The notes under the pieces are model-generated. The model did no database searches, had not been told where the DNA came from, and saw nothing but the letters and a program-made list of their open reading frames with translations. Below are positions 1 to 5,979 of a DNA stretch of 12,250 nucleotides, in pieces. The DNA comes from Phycisphaera sp. (GTDB lineage: Bacteria > Planctomycetota > Phycisphaerae > Phycisphaerales > Phycisphaeraceae). The stretch is taken from assembly GCA_029287335.1 (NCBI GenBank), contig JARFRI010000085.1, positions 1 to 12,250 of the forward strand. The letters are read 5' to 3'. Both the position numbers and the translations under genes were made by a program. How positions within the stretch are numbered: the stretch's first letter is position 1; each line of letters opens with the position of its first letter.

Positions 1-135
1 GCCAACGGCAAGCTCGTGTTGCACTCGATGTCGCCCAGCGTGCGGCGGGTGCTCACGATGATGCGTTTGGAGAGCGTGTTGAACCTGGCCGACGACCACG
101 CCCAGGCGGTCAAACAATTGAAGGAAGGCACCTGA
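1..135 (+). CDS. STAS-domain protein, C-terminal end (partial)
   Basis: An open frame runs from base 1 to a TGA at 133-135 and encodes the last 44 residues of a protein whose start lies outside the window. The segment KLVLHSMSPSVRRVLTMMRL followed by ESVLNLADDHAQAV matches the last strand and helices of STAS domains (anti-sigma-factor antagonist/SpoIIAA-like), where a 'G-L-V-L...S..V..VL...L..VL.....A' pattern is usual. STAS domains bind partner proteins and often act as phosphorylation-controlled switches; the phospho-acceptor Ser region would lie upstream and cannot be inspected. The TGA shares its A with the ATG of the next gene (TGATG), so the two are probably translationally coupled and may work together. 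The family call rests on a short fragment. Confidence 0.6.
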   Translation, partial: ANGKLVLHSMSPSVRRVLTMMRLESVLNLADDHAQAVKQLKEGT

Positions 136-1388
136 TGTCAACGATCCCGCAGACTACCTCGCAGATGATCGACTTGGCAGACCTGCCTGTTGAGCAGGCG
201 TTTGAAAAGGCGATCGCCCAGGCGGTACATGAGCGTGCCAGCGACCTGATGCTCTTGGTCCACAAGGATTACTACGCGCTGAACATCCGCCAGCTCGGCG
301 TCATCCGGCCGTTGAGTATCGTCAGCACCGACATGGGCAGACGCATGGGCCAGTTCATCAAGGCACAGGCCGGCATGGACGTCGCCGAGCACCGACACCC
401 CCACGACGGCCGATGGATCTACGACGACATCCTTGAGCCCGGCTCCGACGAGGACGACACCGTGGACCGCGCGGTCGATCTCCGAATCTCCTCCGTCCCC
501 ACGCTCTACGGCGAGGACATGGTCATCCGTCTGCTCTCGCGCCGCACGGGCCTGTTCGATCTCAACGACATCGGACTATCCAAGAAAGAACTCGGCGACG
601 TCAAGCTCATGCTCGACTCGCCCGGCGGGCTGATCCTCTGCTGCGGACCCACCGGCTCGGGCAAGACCGCCACCCTCTACGCCGCGCTGAATTACCTCAA
701 CGACAACACCAAAAAAATCAACACCATCGAAGACCCCATCGAGTTCGCCATCGATGGCCTGCGTCAGTCCCAGATCAATAACACGGTGGGCATCCACTTC
801 GCCGAGCTGTTAAGAGGCGTACTGCGTCAGTCGCCGGACGTGATCATGATCGGCGAGATCCGCGACCACGAAACCGCGACGACCGCCGTCCACGCCGCCA
901 ACTCCGGGCATATCGTGCTGTCGACGATCCATGCGCCCGTCGCCGCCGCGGCAGTTGAGTCGATGCGGTCGCTGGGTGTGAACAACCACTTCCTCGCCAC
1001 CGCGCTGCGTGGCGTGATCAGCCAGCGCCTGGTCCGAACGCTCGACCCCGAGCGACGCGTGGAGTTCGACATCAGCCATGCCCCGCAGATATTCGAGCCC
1101 ATCACCCATCTGTTCGACGAAACCGATGGCAAGAAGTTCTACGCCCCCGGTGCCGGCGACGGTCACACCGGCTACGACGGGCAGACCGGCGTCTTCGAGG
1201 TTATGTGCCTCAACAACGACCTGCGCAACATGGTCAGCAACGGAGCCGACACCAACCACCTTCGCCGTGCCGCGCACGAGGCCGGCATGCTCGACTTCAA
1301 GTCCAACGCACTGCTCAAAGTCGCGCAAGGCAAGACCTCTATCGAAGAAGTCTTCCGCGTGATCCCGGCAGAGTATTTGGAAGACTGA
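135..1388 (+). CDS. GspE/PilB-type secretion or pilus ATPase, short and without zinc motif
   Basis: A 417-residue P-loop ATPase of the type II secretion/type IV pilus superfamily, which powers assembly of pseudopili or pili at the inner membrane. Visible motifs in order: an N2-like domain (residues about 20-140, with RASDLMLL in place of the usual ASDIH motif), Walker A GPTGSGKT (171-178), Asp box TIEDPIEF (197-204), Walker B DVIMIGEIRD (235-244), His box GHIVLSTIHA (258-267) and the QRLVR segment (297-301). The large N1 (MshEN) domain of PilB/GspE is absent, and the stretch between QRLVR and GYDGQTGVFEVM has no CxxC pairs, so the usual four-cysteine zinc motif is missing. Its ATG overlaps the stop of the STAS gene. 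The ATPase family is certain. Which machine it serves is not shown, since no GspF/PilC or pilin gene lies in the window. Confidence 0.88.
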   Translation: MSTIPQTTSQMIDLADLPVEQAFEKAIAQAVHERASDLMLLVHKDYYALNIRQLGVIRPLSIVSTDMGRRMGQFIKAQAGMDVAEHRHPHDGRWIYDDILEPGSDEDDTVDRAVDLRISSVPTLYGEDMVIRLLSRRTGLFDLNDIGLSKKELGDVKLMLDSPGGLILCCGPTGSGKTATLYAALNYLNDNTKKINTIEDPIEFAIDGLRQSQINNTVGIHFAELLRGVLRQSPDVIMIGEIRDHETATTAVHAANSGHIVLSTIHAPVAAAAVESMRSLGVNNHFLATALRGVISQRLVRTLDPERRVEFDISHAPQIFEPITHLFDETDGKKFYAPGAGDGHTGYDGQTGVFEVMCLNNDLRNMVSNGADTNHLRRAAHEAGMLDFKSNALLKVAQGKTSIEEVFRVIPAEYLED

Positions 1389-1401
1389 CGCGGGTTGGGT
1401 G

Positions 1402-1507
1402 TTGGGTGCCACACAACTGGCCGAAGGCCTGCTGTGTGCAAACTGTCTAAAACAAATCAAGAACACTTCGCACATAGCAGCCCTTCGGGCAGTTATGTGG
1501 CACCCAA
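1402..1507. repeat. REPIN-like inverted pair of hairpin repeats
   Basis: Two 38-nt units face each other at 1402-1439 and 1470-1507, separated by 30 nt. The reverse complement of the second matches the first at 34 of 38 positions. Each unit starts at its outer end with TTGGGTGC, followed by a palindrome: a CACACA/TGTGTG stem (CACATA/TATGTG in the second unit), a short imperfect section and a GGCC or GCCC stem capped by GAA/TTC. The four differences (unit positions 13, 19, 27 and 33) fall in two paired positions, 13-33 (C-G versus T-A) and 19-27 (G-C versus C-G), so pairing is kept within each unit. Two REP-like hairpins with outward-facing heads is the architecture of REPINs. No transposase of the RAYT type is in the window. 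The element fills almost the whole gap between the ATPase and methyltransferase genes and could also act as a terminator. Confidence 0.8.
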
Positions 1508-1510
1508 GAC

Positions 1511-2194
1511 ATGAGTATTCCCATGCTCCACCGCATCCCCGAAACCGAAGTCATGGATGACGCCGACGAGGCCGCATCATACGACGCGATGGACCACACC
1601 CAAGCGAATATGGCGTTCGTCACGCGCTTGTTGGAGCTGGGCATCGATCATTGCGACAAGGCGCTGGACCTGGGCACCGGCCCGGGCGATATCCCGATCC
1701 TGCTCTGCGGGCCAACGCAAAACGTGTCGATCTTTGCCATTGATCTCGCCCAGTCGATGCTCGATCTCGCCAGTCGCAAAGTCGAACTCGCTGCGCTGAG
1801 CAATCGCATCACGCTGGCCAACATGGATGTGAAGGCCTTGGACCTACCCGACGCGAGTTTTGATGCGGTGTTCAGCAACACAATCCTGCACCACATCCCC
1901 GAGCCGACAGCGATGCTGGCCGAGGCCGCACGCGTCCTCAAGCCGGGCGGCTTGTTGTTGATCCGTGACCTGGTTCGACCGCTGACGAAAGAGCAACTCG
2001 ATGCTTTGGTCGATCAGCACGCTGGCAACGATCCCTTGCACCGCAAACTCTTCGCCGACTCCCTGCACGCGGCACTAACCCCCGACGAGTTGCGCGAACT
2101 TGCAGACACGAACGGCCTAAACGATTGCGAGATCGTGATCGACACCGATCGGCATATGTCATTGCAGCGTGCGTCGACCGCTATACATCATTGA
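1511..2194 (+). CDS. Class I SAM-dependent methyltransferase
   Basis: A 227-residue Rossmann-fold methyltransferase of the UbiE/Methyltransf_11 type that transfers a methyl group from S-adenosylmethionine; the substrate is unknown. Motif I is ALDLGTGPGD (51-60). The acidic residue after strand 2 is in FAIDLAQSMLDLA (75-87), motif II/III is DLPDASFDAVFSNTILHHI (111-129), and the post-motif segment is RVLKPGGLLLIRDL (141-154). The N-terminal RIPETEVMDD and C-terminal LFADSLHAALTPDEL resemble a widespread family of small free-standing methyltransferases. The ATG at 1511 comes three bases after the inverted repeat pair and has no visible Shine-Dalgarno sequence. The conserved RIPETEVMDD segment at residues 8-17 supports starting there and not at a later Met. 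It converges with pdhC across an 8-nt gap. Confidence 0.85.
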   Translation: MSIPMLHRIPETEVMDDADEAASYDAMDHTQANMAFVTRLLELGIDHCDKALDLGTGPGDIPILLCGPTQNVSIFAIDLAQSMLDLASRKVELAALSNRITLANMDVKALDLPDASFDAVFSNTILHHIPEPTAMLAEAARVLKPGGLLLIRDLVRPLTKEQLDALVDQHAGNDPLHRKLFADSLHAALTPDELRELADTNGLNDCEIVIDTDRHMSLQRASTAIHH

Positions 2195-2202
2195 CTAAAA
2201 AT

Positions 2203-3570
2203 TTAGACCAGCAAGCCAACGGGGTTTTCCAGGAGGCTGCGGAAGGTGGTCAGGTACTCGGCGGCGCTGGCGCCGTCGATGACGCGGTGGTCGCCGGAGA
2301 GGGTGGCGTTCATCTCGTGGCCGATGACGATCTTCTTTTCTCCGTAGACATCGCGGACGACGGGTTTTTCGATCGCGGCACCGACAGCGACGATGGCGGC
2401 GTTGGGCGGGTTGACGATGGCGTTGAACTGGGTGACGCCGAACTGCGGCATGCCGAGGTTGGAGATGGTGATCGTCGAGTCGGACATCTGCTCGGGGGAC
2501 AGGCCTCGGCCACGGGCGGCGCCGGCGAGTTCTTTGACTTCGCTGGAGATCTGCATCATGGACTTGTTCTGCACGTCTCGGCAGACGGCGACGACGAGCC
2601 CGCCGCCACGCTCTTCGGGGAGGCTGATGGCGGTGCCGACGTTGACGGTGCCGTGCTGGACGATGGTGTCGCCCATCCACGAGCTGTTGATGACCGGGTG
2701 CTGGGTCGCGGCGAGTGCGACGGCGCGGGTGATGAAGTCGTTGACCGAAAGCTTGATGCCCTGGCTGGCGAGGCGCTGGTTGAGGGTGGCGCGCATCTCC
2801 ATGAGCGGGTCCATGTTGATGGCGACGGAGACCTGGAAGTGCGGGACGGTGGTTTTGGATTCGACCAGTCGTTTGGCGATGGTTTTACGCATGCCGGGCA
2901 CTTGGGTGGTCTTGGATTCGAGCGCGATGGCTTGCGGTGCGGCCATCGGGGGGGCTGACGCCCCGCCCGCCGAGGGTCGTGCGGTGCCGTCTTGGGCGGC
3001 TTTGAGGACGTCGCGTTTGATGATTCGGCCGTCGGGCCCGGTGCCTACGATTTTGTTGAGGTCCAGGCCATGCTCGTCGGCGAGCTTGCGGGCCAGGGGG
3101 CTGATTTTGACGCTGCCGGAGGCGGGGGCTTGGGGGCTGGGGGTTGGGGTGGCGGCGGCGATGGGTTTTGCTGGGGCGGGTGCGGGTTTTTGGGGTTCGG
3201 GTTTTGCGGGCTCAGGGGCTTTTTCGGGTTCGTCTGACCCGCCCGCTGAAGCGGGCTCCGCCGGGGGTTCTTCTTTGGCTGGGGCGGGCGCGGTGGAGAC
3301 TTCGGTTTTGGCGGCGTCTTCGACGGATTCGCCGTCTTCGGCGAGGATGAGGATGACCTGGCCGACGGGGACGGTCGCGCCTTCGTCGAGGATGAGCTTG
3401 GCGACGGTGCCGTCGTCGAAGGCCTGGAGCTCCATGGTCGCTTTGTCGGTCTCGACGTCGGCGAGGTGGTCGCCTGCGGAGACGGTGTCGCCGACCTTCA
3501 CGGCCCACTTGATCAGCGTGCCTTCTTCCATCGTGTCAGAGAGCTTGGGCATTTCAACGGTCACGGCCAT
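2203..3570 (-). CDS. pdhC: Dihydrolipoamide acetyltransferase, pyruvate dehydrogenase E2
   Basis: A 455-residue E2 core subunit that passes the acetyl group from E1 to coenzyme A on a swinging lipoyl arm. Domains: one N-terminal lipoyl domain (about 2-80) with lipoyl-lysine K43 in TDKATME; a Pro/Ala/Glu-rich linker (about 85-152); a peripheral-subunit-binding domain (about 155-190, SPLARKLADEHGLDLNKIVG...GRIIKRDV); a second Gly/Ala/Pro linker (about 191-215); and the catalytic acyltransferase domain to the C-terminus with DHRVIDGA (427-434, catalytic H428). Length and order are typical of a single-lipoyl bacterial E2. AAGGA lies 7 nt before the ATG. pdhAB lies upstream on the same strand but is separated by another gene and two terminators, so pdhC probably has its own promoter. 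Both linkers contain GC-rich palindromic repeat sequence read in frame. Confidence 0.95.
   Translation of the reverse strand: MAVTVEMPKLSDTMEEGTLIKWAVKVGDTVSAGDHLADVETDKATMELQAFDDGTVAKLILDEGATVPVGQVILILAEDGESVEDAAKTEVSTAPAPAKEEPPAEPASAGGSDEPEKAPEPAKPEPQKPAPAPAKPIAAATPTPSPQAPASGSVKISPLARKLADEHGLDLNKIVGTGPDGRIIKRDVLKAAQDGTARPSAGGASAPPMAAPQAIALESKTTQVPGMRKTIAKRLVESKTTVPHFQVSVAINMDPLMEMRATLNQRLASQGIKLSVNDFITRAVALAATQHPVINSSWMGDTIVQHGTVNVGTAISLPEERGGGLVVAVCRDVQNKSMMQISSEVKELAGAARGRGLSPEQMSDSTITISNLGMPQFGVTQFNAIVNPPNAAIVAVGAAIEKPVVRDVYGEKKIVIGHEMNATLSGDHRVIDGASAAEYLTTFRSLLENPVGLLV
2951..2972. repeat. GC-rich palindromic repeat in the second pdhC linker
   Basis: GGGGC-TGAC-GCCCC (2951-2964) is a perfect 5-bp hairpin followed by CGCCCGCC. 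The element lies in the linker between the subunit-binding and catalytic domains of pdhC and encodes SAGGASAPP there. Its core, CTGAC then CCGCCCGC, is shared with the 30-bp repeats at 3234-3263 and 5945-5974 apart from a 3-nt insertion, so it may be a diverged relative. GC-rich composition makes chance similarity possible. Confidence 0.4.
3234..3263. repeat. 30-bp palindromic repeat, copy inside pdhC
   Basis: This 30-nt stretch is identical to 5945-5974 and in the same orientation. Its core GCCCGC-TGAA-GCGGGC (3241-3256) is a perfect 6-bp hairpin with a TGAA loop. On the minus strand it is read in frame in the pdhC linker and contributes the residues AEPASAGGS (about 104-112). The element is exactly ten codons long and opens no stop in that frame. 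The flanks of the two copies are unrelated, so this is a discrete repeat unit and not part of a longer duplication. Confidence 0.75.
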
Positions 3571-3700
3571 GGTGTTTTCCTTGGAGCGGGTTTGTTTGCG
3601 TCATCCCGACGGATTGAGTTGTGGGTGCGAGCGTTGACAGGCGTCGCGACGCGAAAAGGGGATTGTAGACCGTGGGGGCGGTTGCTGCTGTGGCTCAATG
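3571..3700 (-). promoter_or_regulatory. Probable pdhC promoter and leader region
   Basis: Read on the minus strand, a TACAAT -10-like hexamer lies at 3662-3667 with no convincing -35 box 17-18 nt upstream. A perfect 12-bp palindrome GCGTCGCGACGC (3641-3652) falls just downstream, at or near where transcription would start, and could be an operator. The leader would be about 85 nt, ending in AAGGA before the pdhC ATG. A promoter is needed here because a strong terminator lies immediately upstream, at 3701-3735. The exact boxes are inferred. Confidence 0.35.
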
Positions 3701-3735
3701 AAAAACGAGCCCAGCCGGTGGGCTGAGCTCGTTTT
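3701..3735 (-). terminator. Intrinsic terminator after the PEP-CTERM-like gene
   Basis: AAAACGAGC pairs with GCTCGTTTT. Inside, after one C-A mismatch, CAGCC pairs with GGCTG around a GGTG loop. On the minus strand the stem is followed by a T-run, so it would end transcription of the secreted-protein gene 25 nt after its stop and separate it from pdhC. The A/T flanks are symmetric, so it could work in both directions. Confidence 0.85.
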
Positions 3736-3759
3736 AGAAACGATCAGGTTGGGTGATGC

Positions 3760-4497
3760 TTACTTGCGTCGGCGGCGGAGGCCGGCGATGCCTGCCACGA
3801 CGAGGCCGGCGATTGCGGCGGTCGGGCTGGGTGCGGAGACAACATCGACGTTTTCGTCGCTATCGCTGCTCTGGCGGACCGAGCTAAGCGTCTGGACAAA
3901 CATGAGTTCTTGTTCGCGTTCGTCAGCGACGCCCCATGCGTTGGCTTGCTCATCTTGGGTCAGGCCTTGCATCCGGACCGCGACGCCGTAGCCTTCGGTG
4001 CCGAGCATGCTTTCGAGGTCTTGCAGCGAAATGATGCTGGTGTCGGTGGTGAAGGAGAAGATCTGTGATTCGCCTTCCTGGATACCGTCGAGGAGGTTGT
4101 CGTAGTAGAAGTCGCGGAAGAACCTGCCGACGAGTTTGCGGACACGCTTGGTTGCGACGGTGTGCGAGGCTTTGGTGCCTTCCCAGCCATCGATTTGCGG
4201 GGTCGCGGAGCCGGGGACGAGCGACGCAGGGCCGGAGGATGTGCCTGCACCGGTTAGCATGCGGTTCCAGTCGACTTCAAAGTAGACGCCGGTGACGATG
4301 CCCATGATCGAGCTGTTGTTGACGACAAAGTCGTAGTCGTAGCCAGCTCTGACGGATTCCTGAATGTTCAGGCTGACGTCGACGCCGGGGGTGACTGGGC
4401 CGGAGACCATGTTGAAGGGTGCGGTGCCTGCGGATGCTGCGGTGGTGGCTGCGAGCAGTGCGGCGGCGGTCAGTGTCTTGAGTGCTTTGCGTTCCAT
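3760..4497 (-). CDS. Secreted protein with PEP-CTERM-like sorting signal
   Basis: A 245-residue protein of unknown function. The N-terminus MERKALKTLTAAALLAATTAASA is a classic Sec signal peptide with an ASA cleavage site near residue 23. The C-terminus SAPSPTAAIAGLVVAGIAGLRRRRK has the tripartite layout of PEP-CTERM sorting signals: a Pro-containing motif (APSP in place of PEP), a hydrophobic helix and a basic tail. Such signals are processed by exosortases and lead to surface attachment or release. The middle is mixed alpha/beta-like, with no recognised enzyme motif. The ATG at 4497 is preferred because AAGGAAA lies about 7 nt upstream and the signal peptide begins there. The frame stays open upstream to an ATG at 4656, but that extension buries the signal peptide. 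It stands alone between two terminators, inside the pdh cluster. Confidence 0.75.
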   Translation of the reverse strand: MERKALKTLTAAALLAATTAASAGTAPFNMVSGPVTPGVDVSLNIQESVRAGYDYDFVVNNSSIMGIVTGVYFEVDWNRMLTGAGTSSGPASLVPGSATPQIDGWEGTKASHTVATKRVRKLVGRFFRDFYYDNLLDGIQEGESQIFSFTTDTSIISLQDLESMLGTEGYGVAVRMQGLTQDEQANAWGVADEREQELMFVQTLSSVRQSSDSDENVDVVSAPSPTAAIAGLVVAGIAGLRRRRK

Positions 4498-4799
4498 GAT
4501 CGTTTCCTTTGCTTGGAGTTCGTTTCTGTTGTCGTCATCATTGGCGACAGTGAAAGCATGCCACAGCTTGACGGCGCGGCAAATCAGAGGCAAATAAAAT
4601 CTCAGAAGAAAATTCATTGCAGGACCTCGAAAAGCTGTATAGGGTCCCAAAATCAAGGATATAAGGCTTTTTTAGCCCATATTCGGCGTGATCCGTGCTG
4701 CCGACAGAATCCGTATAGACCACCTAGTTTCACAAAACGAAGTGCAAGCGCCGCACGAAACAGCGGATTTTGCGTGTGAAGCTGGGGGATCCAGCCATG
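4498..4799 (-). promoter_or_regulatory. AT-richer upstream region of the PEP-CTERM-like gene
   Basis: About 300 nt between the pdhB terminator and the signal-peptide start codon, clearly richer in A and T than the neighbouring genes. It should hold the promoter of the secreted-protein gene. A TATACA hexamer is readable on the minus strand near 4640, but no good -35 accompanies it. A 7-nt direct repeat GGCAAAT (4578-4584 and 4589-4595, plus strand) has an 11-nt period, one helical turn, and could be a binding site. No gene is recognised here. Confidence 0.35.
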
Positions 4800-4830
4800 A
4801 AAAAGGCCCCGCCGATGAGCGGAGCCTTAA
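4800..4830 (-). terminator. Intrinsic terminator of the pdhAB operon
   Basis: Read on the minus strand, AAGGC-T-CCGC pairs with GCGG-G-GCCTT around a short TCATCG loop, and a T-run follows. It begins about 22 nt after the pdhB stop codon, so it closes the pdhA-pdhB transcript before the next gene. Confidence 0.85.
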
Positions 4831-4852
4831 TAGGTGCGTTTTATGGTGCTGG

Positions 4853-5899
4853 TCAGGCGTTGTAGGTCACGCTGCGGACCGCGTCGACGATCTTCTTGGC
4901 GTTGGGGAGCATGTCCTGCTCGCGCTGTCGGCTGTACGGGGCGGGGATATCGTCGTTGTGGACGCGCAGGACCTGATTATCCAGGTCGTCGAAGCAGTGC
5001 TCGTAGATCTGGCTGGCGACTTCGGCCCCGACGGACGCGAACGGCCAGGACTGGTCCACCACCACGGCGTATCCCGTGCGACGGACGCTGCCGGCGATGG
5101 TCTCGATATCCAGCGGGCGGTAGGTGCGGACGTCGACGACTTCGACGTCGATGCCTTCTTCTTCAAGTGCCTCGGCCGCTTCGAGGGCGAAGTGGACCGG
5201 TCGGCCGTCGGTGACGATGGTGCAGTCGGTGCCGGGCTTTTTGATGTCGGCCTTGCACAGTTCGATGATGAAGTCCTTGTCGTTCTCCGGTGGGGCCCAC
5301 TTGTTGGCGTGCTGGTAGCGGGAGTAGTCCTTGTCGCCGTGCAGGCCCATGCCGAGCATGCGTTCGGACTCGAGGTTGAAAAACGGGTCGGGATCGCGGA
5401 TACCGGCCTTGAGTAGACCCTTCGCATCGCGGGGGGTCGAGGGCACGGCCAGCTTCAGGCCGGGCACGTGGCTGAACAGGGATTCGACGACCCAGGAGTG
5501 GGTCGAGCCGAGTTGGCCGCCTGCGCCATTATTGCCGCGGAAGACGGCGGGGCAGCCGAACTGTCCGCCGGACATGTAGAGCATCTTCGGTGCGTTGTTG
5601 ATGATCTGGTCGGCCGCGACGAGGCAGAAGGACCAGGACATGAACTCGATGATGGGTCTCAGACCGTACATCGCCGCACCGACACCCAGCCCGCCGAAGC
5701 CGGTCTCGCTGATGGGCGAGTCGACGATACGTCGTGGGCCGAACTCTTCGAGCATGCCTTGGCTGACTTTGTAAGCGCCGTTGTACTCGCCGACTTCTTC
5801 GCCCATGAGGAAGATGCGCTCGTCGATGCGCATTTCTTCTTCCATGGCTTCACGGAGTGCTTCGCGGTATTGGAGTGTTCGGCCGTTGGTTGAAACCAT
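4853..5899 (-). CDS. pdhB: Pyruvate dehydrogenase E1 component, beta subunit
   Basis: A 348-residue E1 beta subunit. With E1 alpha it forms the heterotetramer that decarboxylates pyruvate and acetylates the lipoyl group of E2. Family hallmarks: ALREAMEEEMRIDERIFLMG at the N-terminus, EEVGEYNGAYKVSQGMLEEFG, ISETGFGGLGVGAAM (63-77, with the ThDP-activating Glu at 65), DQIINNAPKMLYMSGGQ, the active-site His region at H134 (GSTHSW), LAVPSTPRDAKGLLKAGIRDPDPF, and the C-terminal transketolase domain with VDVRTYRPLDIETI. Around residues 180-205 (GMGLHGDKDYSRYQHANKW) it looks longer than typical Firmicutes or cyanobacterial PdhB. It follows pdhA by 80 nt on the same strand and ends before a terminator. 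No strong Shine-Dalgarno is seen before its ATG. Confidence 0.95.
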   Translation of the reverse strand: MVSTNGRTLQYREALREAMEEEMRIDERIFLMGEEVGEYNGAYKVSQGMLEEFGPRRIVDSPISETGFGGLGVGAAMYGLRPIIEFMSWSFCLVAADQIINNAPKMLYMSGGQFGCPAVFRGNNGAGGQLGSTHSWVVESLFSHVPGLKLAVPSTPRDAKGLLKAGIRDPDPFFNLESERMLGMGLHGDKDYSRYQHANKWAPPENDKDFIIELCKADIKKPGTDCTIVTDGRPVHFALEAAEALEEEGIDVEVVDVRTYRPLDIETIAGSVRRTGYAVVVDQSWPFASVGAEVASQIYEHCFDDLDNQVLRVHNDDIPAPYSRQREQDMLPNAKKIVDAVRSVTYNA

Positions 5900-5944
5900 G
5901 GTTCTAAGTCTTTGAAGTTGGGTGCTTAAGTTTGGTGGTCAAGG

Positions 5945-5974
5945 CTGACCCGCCCGCTGAAGCGGGCTCCGCCG
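5945..5974. repeat. 30-bp palindromic repeat, copy in the pdhA-pdhB spacer
   Basis: Identical over 30 nt and in the same orientation as the copy inside pdhC (3234-3263), with the perfect hairpin GCCCGC-TGAA-GCGGGC at 5952-5967. It begins six nt past the pdhA stop codon on the minus strand and takes up over a third of the 80-nt spacer before pdhB. A transcribed hairpin here could affect mRNA decay or the ratio of E1 alpha to E1 beta; that role is an inference. Confidence 0.75.
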
Positions 5975-5979
5975 ATGCT

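Noticed and set aside
2180..2203. Terminator in the 8-nt gap between the methyltransferase and pdhC
   Set aside because: CTAAA-AA-TTTAG is a weak 5-bp A/T stem with a 2-nt loop and no G-C pairs to support termination.
2125..2958. Long plus-strand open frame opposite pdhC
   Set aside because: It is the antisense shadow of pdhC: composition follows the GC-skewed third positions of the real gene, it has no family motif, and it overlaps the end of the methyltransferase.
3634..3669. Plus-strand promoter with TTGACA at 3634
   Set aside because: The nearest -10-like hexamer is 24 nt away and no plus-strand gene follows; a terminator-like stem comes next.
4498..4656. N-terminal extension of the PEP-CTERM-like protein to the ATG at 4656
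   Set aside because: The extension would place the signal peptide internally; AAGGAAA before the ATG at 4497 and the Sec signal right after it favour the shorter form.
5918..5925. TTGGGTGC in the pdhA-pdhB spacer as a remnant of the 1402-1507 repeat head
   Set aside because: Only eight matching bases with no adjoining hairpin; chance is sufficient.
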